From positions 27,051,816 through 27,115,815 of the forward strand of contig CM069606.1 of the NCBI GenBank assembly GCA_035771175.1: 64,000 nt of DNA, written 5' to 3'. Positions within the stretch are counted from its first letter, which is position 1. Each line of letters begins with the position of its first letter. This document shows, piece by piece, positions 51,082 through 62,933 of this stretch. The position numbers and the translations under genes were made by a program. The DNA is from Paratinospora sagittata. Lineage: Eukaryota > Streptophyta > Magnoliopsida > Ranunculales > Menispermaceae. The notes under the pieces were generated by a model. It worked only from the letters and a program-made list of their open reading frames with translations. It searched no databases and was not told where the DNA came from.

Positions 51082-52255
51082 TTAGCAGTTGCAGGTTAAA
51101 GAGCAAGAGAGTACAGAATGTTTTGAATTCAAAAAGTTGTTTAATCCAAAGTTGTTTTGGGCCTGCTAGACAACGGGAATCATCAAGGTGTTAGTAGAAA
51201 ATATTTCAATTAAGATAACCTAGCAAAATTGTGTAAGGAATAGAAAAATGGAGCAAGAAGAAGTGCCCACATTTTTCTCGTTAGAAATATCAGATTTTTG
51301 TCTCAGACGTGGATTGCGTGCTTTTGGGTTGTGTATCATGTTCTCTATTGACAGACAGCAGGCTATAGCAGGTCTATGTACACAAACCCTAGAGCTCGAG
51401 TTTTTGACTTTCCGATAGCGTGTTATCAAGGCTTATGACGCGCTATTGCCCATTTTACTAAAAATGGAAAGATCACGGCAACAACTTTATAGCAAGTTAT
51501 CAAATGGGATAGCGCGCTAGAGATAATTTTTCATAAAAACAAATGTTTTATTATAGAACCCTATCAGCGTGCTTTCAACACCAATAGTGCGTTACTGCCT
51601 TATAGAAAATTTTGGCAAATTTGTGGAAAGCCTTATTTTAAAAATCTAAGGAACGATTCCGTTGACTCAAAACATATTGAGATAAGATTATAAACTTTAA
51701 AATAATTCAACACTCATTGAAATTATGACTAAAACCTTTCGAAAAACATTTTTTTTCAAAATGAAATACTATATCGAAGTGATTTTGAAGACTTTGCAAT
51801 TTTCAGAGTTTTAGTGCTGAGATTGATCGAGAGGTTACCTACACACCAAAGATCAAAGCAATGCATTAGACATGATATATGTCTTCGTTCTTCGAGCTTG
51901 ATCTTTGTAGACTTCGATAGCTATTGTTTGATGTGTTGTTGATGATTAGTTGTAGCTCTTAGAAAAAAAAAATACAGGTGATGTGTTTTCTTACCGGGAA
52001 CACTTCATATACTTACAATTTAAAACAATAGATAGCCTCTGGAAATCTCAGCACAAAAGGGATGTAATGATGAACTTGCGAAATAATGAGGTTATCTTCA
52101 AGACAGTTTGCAATTTTGATTCAGTTCGAAGATTGTTCGGGCAAATGCAAGAATCACGACTTTCTTCTATTTAAACACTCTTTGGAAAGCTCAGTCTAAC
52201 CTTCAAAAATCGTGTGTTCTATCTTTGAAAATCAGAGAATGAGGGCTTTATAAAA
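51082..52255 (+). repeat. Monomer M44 (1174 bp), 15-bp deletion
   Basis: Counterpart of M40 up to about 52090, with the normal TTCAAGACAG afterwards. Private AACCTTCAAAAATCG near 52198. Confidence 0.96.
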
Positions 52256-53445
52256 TTAGCTGTTGCAGGTTAAAGAGCAAGAGAGTACAGAATGTTTTGA
52301 ATTCAAAAAGTTGTTTAATCCAAAGTTGTTTTGGGCCTGCTAGACAACGGGAATCATCAAGGTGTTAGTAGAGAATATTTCAATTAAGATAACCTAGCAA
52401 AACTGTGAAAGGAATAGAAAAATGGAGCACGCAGAAGTGCCCACATTTTTCTCGTTAGAAATATCAGATTTTTGTCTCAGTCGTGGATTGCGTGCTTTTG
52501 GGTTGTGTAGCATGTTCTCTATTGACAGACAGCAGGCTATAGCAGGTCTATGTACACAAACCCTAGAGCTCGAGTTTTTGACTTTCCGATAGCGTGTTAT
52601 CAAGGCTTAAGGCGCGCTATTTCCCATTTTACTAAAAATGGAAAGATCACGGCAACAGCTTTAAAGCGAGTTATCAAATGGGATAGCGCGCTAGAGACAA
52701 TTTTTCATAAAAACAAATGTTTTATTATAGAACCCTATCAGCGTGCTTTCAACACCAATAGTGCGTTACTGCCTTATAGAAAATTTTGGCAAATGTGTGG
52801 AAAGCCTTATTTTAAAAATCTAAGGAACGATTCCGTTGACTCAAAACATATTGAGATAAGATTATAAACTTTAAAATAATTCAACACTCATTGAAATTAT
52901 GACTAAAACCATTCGAAAAACATTTTTTTTCAAAATGAAATACTATATCGAAGTGATTTTGAAGACTTTGCAATTTTCAGAGTTTTAGTGCTGAGATTGA
53001 TCGAGAGGTGGTACTACACACCAAAGATCAAACCAATGCATTAGACATGATATATGTCTCGGTTCTTCGAGCTTGATCTTTGTAGACTTCGATAGCTATT
53101 GTTTGATGTGTTGTTGATGATTAGTTGTAGCTCTTAGAAAAAAAAAATACAGGTGATGTGTTCTTGTTTGATGTGTTTTCTTACCGGGAACACTTCATAT
53201 ACTTACAATTTAAAACAATAGATAGCCTCTGGAAATCTCAGCACAAAAGGGATGTAATGATGAACTTGCGAAATAATGAGGTTATCTTCAAGACAGTTTG
53301 CAATTTTGATTCAGTTCGAAGATTGTTCGGGCAAATGCAAGAATCACGACTTTCTTCTATTTAAACACTCTTTGGAAAGCTCAGTCTAACTTGCAAAAAT
53401 CGTGTGTTCAATCTTTGAAAATCAGAGAATGAGGGCATTATAAAA
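52256..53445 (+). repeat. Monomer M45 (1190 bp)
   Basis: H class, GGTA type, A10. CTCAGTCGTGG, CTTAAGGCG, CTATTTCCC, TTTAAAGCGAG and AACCATTCG are shared with M51 and M54 only. Confidence 0.96.
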
Positions 53446-54635
53446 TTAGCTGTTGCAGGTTAAAGAGCAAGAGAGTACAGAATGTTTTGAATTCAAAAAG
53501 TTGTTTAATACAAAGTTGTTTTGGGCCTGCTAGACAACGGGAATCATCAAGGTGTTAGTAGAGAATATTTCAATTAAGATAACCTAGCAAAACTGTGAAA
53601 GGAATAGAAAAATGGAGCACGCAGAAGTGCCCACATTTTTCTCTTTAGAAATATCAGATTTTTGTCTCAGACGTGGATTGCGTGCTTTTGGGTTGTGTAG
53701 CATGTTCTCTATTGACAGACAGCAGGCTATAGCAGGTCTATGTACACAAACCCTAGAGCTCGAGTTCTTGACTTTCCGATAGCGTGTTATCAAGGCTTAT
53801 GGCGCGCTATTGCCCATTTTACTAAAAATGGAAAGATCACGGCAACAGCTTTATAGCGAGTTATCAAATGGGATAGCGCGCTAGAGACAATTTTTCATAA
53901 AAACAAATGTTTTATTATAGAACCCTATCAGCGTGCTTTCAACACCAATAGTGCGTTACTGCCTTATAGAAAATTTTGGCAAATTTGTGGAAAGCCTTAT
54001 TTTAAAAATCTAAGGAACGATTCCGTTGACTCAAAACATATTGAGATAAGATTATAAACTTTAAAATAATTCAACACTCATTGAAATTATGACTAAAACC
54101 TTTCGAAAAACATTTTTTTTCAAAATGAAATACTATATCGAAGTGATTTTGAAGACTTTGCAATTTTCAGAGTTTTAGTGCTGAGATTGATCGAGAGGTT
54201 ACCCTACACACCAAAGATCAAACCAATGCATTAGACATGATATATGTCTTCGTTCTTCGAGCTTGATCTTTGTAGACTTCGATAGCTATTGTTTGATGTG
54301 TTGTTGATGATTAGTTGTAGCTCTTAGAAAAAAAAAATACAGGTGATGTGTTCTTGTTTGATGTGTTTTCTTACCGGGAACACTTCATATACTTACAATT
54401 TAAAACAATAGATAGCCTCTGGAAATCTCAGCACAAAAGGGATGTAATGATGAACTTGCGAAATAATGAGGTTATCTTCAAGACAGTTTGCAATTTTGAT
54501 TCAGTTCGAAGATTGTTCGGGCAAATGCAAGAATCACGACTTTCTTCTATTTAAACACTCTTTGGAAAGCTCAGTCTAACTTGCAAAAATCGTGTATTCT
54601 ATCTTTGAAAATTAGAGAATGAGGGCTTTATAAAA
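53446..54635 (+). repeat. Monomer M46 (1190 bp)
   Basis: H class with CTCTTTAG and GAGTTCTTGAC, TACC type, A10. Ends with GTGTATTCT and AAAATTAGAG. Confidence 0.96.
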
Positions 54636-55825
54636 TTAGCAGTTGCAGGTTAAAGAGCAAGAGAGTACAAAATGTTTTGAATTCAAAAAGTTGTTTAATC
54701 CAAAGTTGTTTTGGGCGTGCTAGACAACGGGAATCATCAAGGTGTTAGTAGAGAATATTTCAATTAAGATAACCTAGCAAAACTGTGAAAGGAATAGAAA
54801 AATGGAGCACGCAGAAGTGCCCACATTTTTCTCGTTAGAAATATCAGATTTTTGTCTCAGACGTGGATTGCGTGCTTTTGGGTTGTGTAGCATGTTCTCT
54901 ATTGACAGACAGCAGGCTATAGCAGGTCTATGTACGCAAACCCTAGAGCTCGAGTTTTTGACTTTCCGCTAGCGTGTTATCAAGGTTTATGGCGCGCTAT
55001 TGCCCATTTTACTAAAAATGGAAAGATCACGGCAACAGCTTTATTGCGAGTTATCAAATGGGATAGCGCGCTAGAGACAATTTTTCATAAAAATAAATGT
55101 TTTATTATAGAACCCTATCAGCGTGCTTTCAACCCCAATAGTGCGTTACTGCCTTATAGAAAATTTTGGCAAATTTGTGGAAAGCCTTATTTTAAAAATC
55201 TAAGGAACGATTCCGTTGACTCAAAACATATTGAGATAAGATTATAAACTTTAAAATAATTCAACACTCATTGAAATTATGACAAAAACCTTTCGAAAAA
55301 CATTTTTTTTCAAAATGAAATACTATATCGAAGTGATTTTGAAGACTTTGCAATTTTCAGAGTTTTAGTGCTGAGATTGATCGAGAGGTTACCCTACACA
55401 CCAAAGATCAAACCAATGCATTAGACATGATATATGTCTTCGTTCTTCGAGCTTGATCTTTGTAGACTTCGATAGCTATTGTTTGATGTGTTGTTGATGA
55501 TTAGTTGTAGCTCTTAGAAAAAAAAAATACAGGTGATGTGTTCTTGTTTGATGTGTTTTCTTACCGGGAACACTTGATATACTTACAATTTAAAACAATA
55601 GATAGCCTCTGGAAATCTCAGCACAAAAGGGATGTAATGATGAACTTGCGAAATAATGAGGTTATCTTCAAGACAGTTTGCAATTTTGATTCAGTTCGAA
55701 GATTGTTCGGGCAAATGCAAGAATCACGACTTTCTTCTATTTAAACACTCTTTGGAAAGCTCAGTCTAACTTGCAAAAATCGTGTGTTCTATCTTTGAAA
55801 ATCAGAGAATGAGGGCTTTATAAAA
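54636..55825 (+). repeat. Monomer M47 (1190 bp)
   Basis: TTATTGCGAG type, A10. Private AGTACAAAATG, CCGCTAGCGTG (new NheI site near 54968), CAAGGTTTATGG and CACTTGATATAC. AACCCCAAT as in M37. Confidence 0.96.
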
Positions 55826-57015
55826 TTAGCTGTTGCAGGTTAAAGAGCAAGAGAGTACAGAATGTTTTGAATTCAAAAAGTTGTTTAATCCAAAGTTGTT
55901 TTGGGCGTGCTAGACAACGGGAATCATCAAGGTGTTAGTAGAGAATATTTCAATTAAGATAACCTAGCAAAACCGTGAAAGGAATAGAAAAATGGAGCAC
56001 GCAGAAGTGCCCACATTTTTCTCGTTAGAAATATCAGATTTTTGTCTCAGACGTGGATTGCGTGCTTTTGGGTTGTGTAGCATGTTCTCTATTGACAGAC
56101 AGCAGGCTATAGCAGGTCTATGTACGCAAACCCTAGAGCTCGAGTTTTTGACTTTCCGATAGCGTTTTATCAAGGCTTATGGCGCGCTATTGCCCATTTT
56201 ACTAAAAATGGAAAGATCACGGCAACAGCTTTATTGCGAGTTATCAAATGGGATAGCGCGCTAGAGACAATTTTTCATAAAAATAAATGTTTTATTATAG
56301 AACCCTATCAGCGTGCTTTCAACACCAATAGTGCGTTACTGCCTTATAGAAAATTTTGGCAAATTTGTGGAAAGCCTTATTTTAAAAATCTAAGGAACGA
56401 TTCCGTTGACTCAAAACATATTGAGATAAGATTATAAACTTTAAAATAATTCAACACTCATTGAAATTATGACAAAAACCTTTCGAAAAACATTTTTTTT
56501 CAAAATGAAATACTATATCGAAGTGATTTTGAAGACTTTGCAATTTTCAGAGTTTTAGTGCTGAGATTGATCGAGAGGTTACCCTACACACCAAAGATCA
56601 AACCAATGCATTAGACATGATATATGTCTTCGTTCTTCGAGCTTGATCTTTGTAGACTTCGATAGCTATTGTTTGATGTGTTGTTGATGATTAGTTGTAG
56701 CTCTTAGAAAAAAAAAATACAGGTGATGTGTTCTTGTTTGATGTGTTTTCTTACCGGGAACACTTCATATACTTACAATTTAAAACAATAGATAGCCTCT
56801 GGAAATCTCAGCACAAAAGGGATGTAATGATGAACTTGCGAAATAATGAGGTTATCTTCAAGACAGTTTGCAATTTTGATTCAGTTCGAAGATTGTTCGG
56901 GCAAATGCAAGAATCACGACTTTCTTCTATTTAAACACTCTTTGGAAAGCTCAGTCTAACTTGCAAAAATCGTGTGTTCTATCTTTGAAAATCAGAGAAT
57001 GAGGGCTTTATAGAA
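55826..57015 (+). repeat. Monomer M48 (1190 bp)
   Basis: M38/M39 type (AAAACCGTG, GACAAAAACC), A10, with private AGCGTTTTATC near 56161. Confidence 0.96.
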
Positions 57016-58205
57016 TTAGCAGTTGCAGGTTAAAGAGCAAGAGAGTACAGAATGTTTTGAATTCAAAAAGTTGTTTAATCCAAAGTTGTTTTGGGCCTGC
57101 TAGACAACGGGAATCATCAAGGTGTTAGTAGAAAATATTTCAATTAAGATAACCTAGCAAAATTGTGTAAGGAATAGAAAAATGGAGCAAGAAGAAGTGC
57201 CCACATTTTTCTCGTTAGAAATATCAGATTTTTGTCTCAGACGTGGATTGCGTGCTTTTGGGTTGTGTATCATGTTCTCTATTGACAGACAGCAGGCTAT
57301 AGCAGGTCTATGTACACAAACCCTAGAGCTCGAGTTTTTGACTTTCCGATAGCGTGTTATCAAGGCTTATGACGCGCTATTGCCCATTTTACTAAAAATG
57401 GAAAGATCACGGCAACAACTTTATAGCAAGTTATCAAATGGGATAGCGCGCTAGAGATAATTTTTCATAAAAACAAATGTTTTATTATAGAACCCTATCA
57501 GCGTGCTTTCAACACCAATAGTGCGTTACTGCCTTATAGAAAATTTTGGCAAATTTGTGGAAAGCCTTATTTTAAAAATCTAAGGAACGATTCCGTTGAC
57601 TCAAAACATATTGAGATAAGATTATAAACTTTAAAATAATTCAACACTCATTGAAATTATGACAAAAACCTTTCGAAAAACATTTTTTTTCAAAATGAAA
57701 TACTATATCGAAGTGATTTTGAAGACTTTGCAATTTTCAGAGTTTTAGTGCTGAGATTGATCGAGAGGTTACCCTACACACCAAAGATCAAACCAATGCA
57801 TTAGACATGATATATGTCTTCGTTCTTCGAGCTTGATCTTTGTAGACTTCGATAGCTATTGTTTGATGTGTTGTTGATGATTAGTTGTAGCTCTTAGAAA
57901 AAAAAAATACAGGTGATGTGTTCTTGTTTGATGTGTTTTCTTACCGGGAACACTTCATATACTTACAATTTAAAACAATAGATAGCCTCTGGAAATCTCA
58001 GCACAAAAGGGATGTAATGATGAACTTGCGAAATAATGAGGTTATCTTCAAGACAGTTTGCAATTTTGATTCAGTTCGAAGATTGTTCGGGCAAATGCAA
58101 GAATCACGACTTTCTTCTATTTAAACACTCTTTGGAAAGCTCAGTCTAACTTGCAAAAATCGTGTGTTCTATCTTTGAAAATCAGAGAATGAGGGCTTTA
58201 TAGAA
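57016..58205 (+). repeat. Monomer M49 (1190 bp), chimeric
   Basis: The first part is M40 type (AAAATTGTG, TATGACGCG, TAGCAAG, GAGATAAT). The second part is M38/M48 type (GACAAAAACC, TACCCTACAC, no 15-bp deletion). The switch lies between about 57460 and 57660. Confidence 0.96.
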
Positions 58206-59379
58206 TTAGCAGTTGCAGGTTAAAGAGCAAGAGAGTACAGAATGTTTTGAATTCAAAAAGTTGTTTAATCCAAAGTTGTTTTGGGCCTGCTAGACAACGG
58301 GAATCATCAAGGTGTTAGTAGAAAATATTTCAATTAAGATAACCTAGCAAAATTGTGTAAGGAATAGAAAAATGGAGCAAGAAGAAGTGCCCACATTTTT
58401 CTCGTTAGAAATATCAGATTTTTGTCTCAGACGTGGATTGCGTGCTTTTGGGTTGTGTATCATGTTCTCTATTGACAGACAGCAGGCTATAGCAGGTCTA
58501 TGTACACAAACCCTAGAGCTCGAGTTTTTGACTTTCCGATAGCGTGTTATCAAGGCTTATGACGCGCTATTGCCCATTTTACTAAAAATGGAAAGATCAC
58601 GGCAACAACTTTATAGCAAGTTATCAAATGGGATAGCGCGCTAGAGATAATTTTTCATAAAAACAAATGTTTTATTATAGAACCCTATCAGCGTGCTTTC
58701 AACACCAATAGTGCGTTACTGCCTTATAGAAAATTTTGGCAAATTTGTGGAAAGCCTTATTTTAAAAATCTAAGGAACGATTCCGTTGACTCAAAACATA
58801 TTGAGATAAGATTATAAACTTTAAAATAATTCAACACTCATTGAAATTATGACTAAAACCTTTCGAAAAACATTTTTTTTCAAAATGAAATACTATATCG
58901 AAGTGATTTTGAAGACTTTGCAATTTTCAGAGTTTTAGTGCTGAGATTGATCGAGAGGTTACCTACACACCAAAGATCAAAGCAATGCATTAGACATGAT
59001 ATATGTCTTCGTTCTTCGAGCTTGATCTTTGTAGACTTCGATAGCTATTGTTTGATGTGTTGTTGATGATTAGTTGTAGCTCTTAGAAAAAAAAAATACA
59101 GGTGATGTGTTTTCTTACCGGGAACACTTCATATACTTACAATTTAAAACAATAGATAGCCTCTGGAAATCTCAGCACAAAAGGGATGTAATGATGAACT
59201 TGCGAAATAATGAGGTTATCTTCAAGACAGTTTGCAATTTTGATTCAGTTCGAAGATTGTTCGGGCAAATGCAAGAATCACGACTTTCTTCTATTTAAAC
59301 ACTCTTTGGAAAGCTCAGTCTAACTTGCAAAAATCGTGTGTTCTATCTTTGAAAATCAGAGAATGAGGGCTTTATAAAA
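58206..59379 (+). repeat. Monomer M50 (1174 bp), 15-bp deletion
   Basis: M44 type throughout (GTTACCTAC, CAAAGCAATG, 15-bp deletion), with the usual AACTTGCAAAAATCG. Confidence 0.96.
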
Positions 59380-60569
59380 TTAGCTGTTGCAGGTTAAAGA
59401 GCAAGAGAGTACAGAATGTTTTGAATTCAAAAAGTTGTTTAATCCAAAGTTGTTTTGGGCCTGCTAGACAACGGGAATCATCAAGGTGTTAGTAGAGAAT
59501 ATTTCAATTAAGATAACCTAGCAAAACTGTGAAAGGAATAGAAAAATGGAGCACGCAGAAGTGCCCACATTTTTCTCGTTAGAAATATCAGATTTTTGTC
59601 TCAGTCGTGGATTGCGTGCTTTTGGGTTGTGTAGCATGTTCTCTATTGACAGACAGCAGGCTATAGCAGGTCTATGTACACAAACCCTAGAGCTCGAGTT
59701 TTTGACTTTCCGATAGCGTGTTATCAAGGCTTAAGGCGCGCTATTTCCCATTTTACTAAAAATGGAAAGATCACGGCAACAGCTTTAAAGCGAGTTATCA
59801 AATGGGATAGCGCGCTAGAGACAATTTTTCATAAAAACAAATGTTTTATTATAGAACCCTATCAGCGTGCTTTCAACACCAATAGTGCGTTACTGCCTTA
59901 TAGAAAATTTTGGCAAATGTGTGGAAAGCCTTATTTTAAAAATCTAAGGAACGATTCCGTTGACTCAAAACATATTGAGATAAGATTATAAACTTTAAAA
60001 TAATTCAACACTCATTGAAATTATGACTAAAACCATTCGAAAAACATTTTTTTTCAAAATGAAATACTATATCGAAGTGATTTTGAAGACTTTGCAATTT
60101 TCAGAGTTTTAGTGCTGAGATTGATCGAGAGGTGGTACTACACACCAAAGATCAAACCAATGCATTAGACATGATATATGTCTCGGTTCTTCGAGCTTGA
60201 TCTTTGTAGACTTCGATAGCTATTGTTTGATGTGTTGTTGATGATTAGTTGTAGCTCTTAGAAAAAAAAAATACAGGTGATGTGTTCTTGTTTGATGTGT
60301 TTTCTTACCGGGAACACTTCATATACTTACAATTTAAAACAATAGATAGCCTCTGGAAATCTCAGCACAAAAGGGATGTAATGATGAACTTGCGAAATAA
60401 TGAGGTTATCTTCAAGACAGTTTGCAATTTTGATTCAGTTCGAAGATTGTTCGGGCAAATGCAAGAATCACGACTTTCTTCTATTTAAACACTCTTTGGA
60501 AAGCTCAGTCTAACTTGCAAAAATCGTGTGTTCAATCTTTGAAAATCAGAGAATGAGGGCATTATAAAA
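59380..60569 (+). repeat. Monomer M51 (1190 bp)
   Basis: M45 type (CTCAGTCGTGG, TTTAAAGCGAG, AACCATTCG, GGTA). A10. Confidence 0.96.
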
Positions 60570-61759
60570 TTAGCTGTTGCAGGTTAAAGAGCAAGAGAGT
60601 ACAGAATGTTTTGAATTCAAAAAGTTGTTTAATACAAAGTTGTTTTGGGCCTGCTAGACAACGGGAATCATCAAGGTGTTAGTAGAGAATATTTCAATTA
60701 AGATAACCTAGCAAAACTGTGAAAGGAATAGAAAAATGGAGCACGCAGAAGTGCCCACATTTTTCTCTTTAGAAATATCAGATTTTTGTCTCAGACGTGG
60801 ATTGCGTGCGTTTGGGTTGTGTAGCATGTTCTCTATTGACAGACAGCAGGCTATAGCAGGTCTATGTACACAAACCCTAGAGCTCGAGTTCTTGACTTTC
60901 CGATAGCGTGTTATCAAGGCTTATGGCGCGCTATTGCCCATTTTACTAAAAATGGAAAGATCACGGCAACAGCTTTATAGCGAGTTATCAAATGGGATAG
61001 CGCGCTAGAGACAATTTTTCATAAAAACAAATGTTTTATTATAGAACCCTATCAGCGTGCTTTCAACACCAATAGTGCGTTACTGCCTTATAGAAAATTT
61101 TGGCAAATTTGTGGAAAGCCTTATTTTAAAAATCAAAGGAACGATTCCGTTGACTCAAAACATATTGAGATAAGATTATAAACTTTAAAATAATTCAACA
61201 CTCATTGAAATTATGACTAAAACCTTTCGAAAAACATCTTTTTTCAAAATGAAATACTATATCGAAGTGATTTTGAAGACTTTGCAATTTTCAGAGTTTT
61301 AGTGCTGAGATTGATCGAGAGGTTACCCTACACACCAAAGATCAAACCAATGCATTAGACATGATATATGTCTTCGTTCTTCGAGCTTGATCTTTGTAGA
61401 CTTCGATAGCTATTGTTTGATGTGTTGTTGATGATTAGTTGTAGCTCTTAGAAAAAAAAAATACAGGTGATGTGTTCTTGTTTGATGTGTTTTCTTACCG
61501 GGAACACTTCATATACTTACAATTTAAAACAATAGATAGCCTCTGGAAATCTCAGCACAAAAGGGATGTAATGATGAACTTGCGAAATAATGAGGTTATC
61601 TTCAAGACAGTTTGCAATTTTGATTCAGTTCGAAGATTGTTCGGGCAAATGCAAGAATCACGACTTTCTTCTATTTAAACACTCTTTGGAAAGCTCAGTC
61701 TAACTTGCAAAAATCGTGTGTTCTATCTTTGAAAATCAGAGAATGAGGGCTTTATAGAA
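60570..61759 (+). repeat. Monomer M52 (1190 bp)
   Basis: M46 type. Private GTGCGTTTGGG near 60807, AATCAAAGGA near 61131, and ACATCTTTTTTC, which interrupts the T8 run near 61237. Confidence 0.96.
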
Positions 61760-62933
61760 TTAGCAGTTGCAGGTTAAAGAGCAAGAGAGTACAGAATGTT
61801 TTGAATTCAAAAAGTTGTTTAATCCAAAGTTGTTTTGGGCCTGCTAGACAACGGGAATCATCAAGGTGTTAGTAGAAAATATTTCAATTAAGATAACCTA
61901 GCAAAATTGTGTAAGGAATAGAAAAATGGAGCAAGAAGAAGTGCCCACATTTTTCTCGTTAGAAATATCAGATTTTTGTCTCAGACGTGGATTGCGTGCT
62001 TTTGGGTTGTGTATCATGTTCTCTATTGACAGACAGCAGGCTATAGCAGGTCTATGTACACAAACCCTAGAGCTCGAGTTTTTGACTTTCCGATAGCGTG
62101 TTATCAAGGCTTATGACGCGCTATTGCCCATTTTACTAAAAATGGAAAGATCACGGCAACAACTTTATAGCAAGTTATCAAATGGGATAGCGCGCTAGAG
62201 ATAATTTTTCATAAAAACAAATGTTTTATTATAGAACCCTATCAGCGTGCTTTCAACACCAATAGTGCGTTACTGCCTTATAGAAAATTTTGGCAAATTT
62301 GTGGAAAGCCTTATTTTAAAAATCTAAGGAACGATTCCGTTGACTCAAAACATATTGAGATAAGATTATAAACTTTAAAATAATTCAACACTCATTGAAA
62401 TTATGACTAAAACCTTTCGAAAAACATTTTTTTTCAAAATGAAATACTATATCGAAGTGATTTTGAAGACTTTGCAATTTTCAGAGTTTTAGTGCTGAGA
62501 TTGATCGAGAGGTTACCTACACACCAAAGATCAAAGCAATGCATTAGACATGATATATGTCTTCGTTCTTCGAGCTTGATCTTTGTAGACTTCGATAGCT
62601 ATTGTTTGATGTGTTGTTGATGATTAGTTGTAGCTCTTAGAAAAAAAAAATACAGGTGATGTGTTTTCTTACCGGGAACACTTCATATACTTACAATTTA
62701 AAACAATAGATAGCCTCTGGAAATCTCAGCACAAAAGGGATGTAATGATGAACTTGCGAAATAATGAGGTTATCTTCAAGACAGTTTGCAATTTTGATTC
62801 AGTTCGAAGATTGTTCGGGCAAATGCAAGAATCACGACTTTCTTCTATTTAAACACTCTTTGGAAAGCTCAGTCTAACTTGCAAAAATCGTGTGTTCTAT
62901 CTTTGAAAATCAGAGAATGAGGGCTTTATAAAA
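61760..62933 (+). repeat. Monomer M53 (1174 bp), 15-bp deletion
   Basis: M50 type, exactly 3554 bp downstream of M50. Confidence 0.96.

Larger units (their letters stand above)
42600..52090 (+). repeat. Higher-order repeat: 4746-bp tetramer, two copies
   Basis: M37-M40 recur as M41-M44 with a constant shift of 4746 bp (42903 to 47649, 43059 to 47805, 44248 to 48994, 45440 to 50186, 46474 to 51220). The first copy begins inside the last part of M36, where an extra A (TTCAAAGACAG, about 42607) and CAGTTTGAAG are repeated at about 47353 in M40. The second copy ends inside M44, which has the normal TTCAAGACAG there. The crossover junction therefore lies within the last ~300 bp of the monomer. 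Confidence 0.93.
51082..54635 (+). repeat. 3554-bp trimer, copy 1 (M44-M46)
   Basis: This order of one 15-bp-deleted monomer, one GGTA-type monomer and one CTCTTTAG-type monomer recurs 7124 bp further on as M50-M52 and then begins again as M53-M54. Landmarks: 51220, 52394 and 53584 correspond to 58344, 59518 and 60708. Confidence 0.92.
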
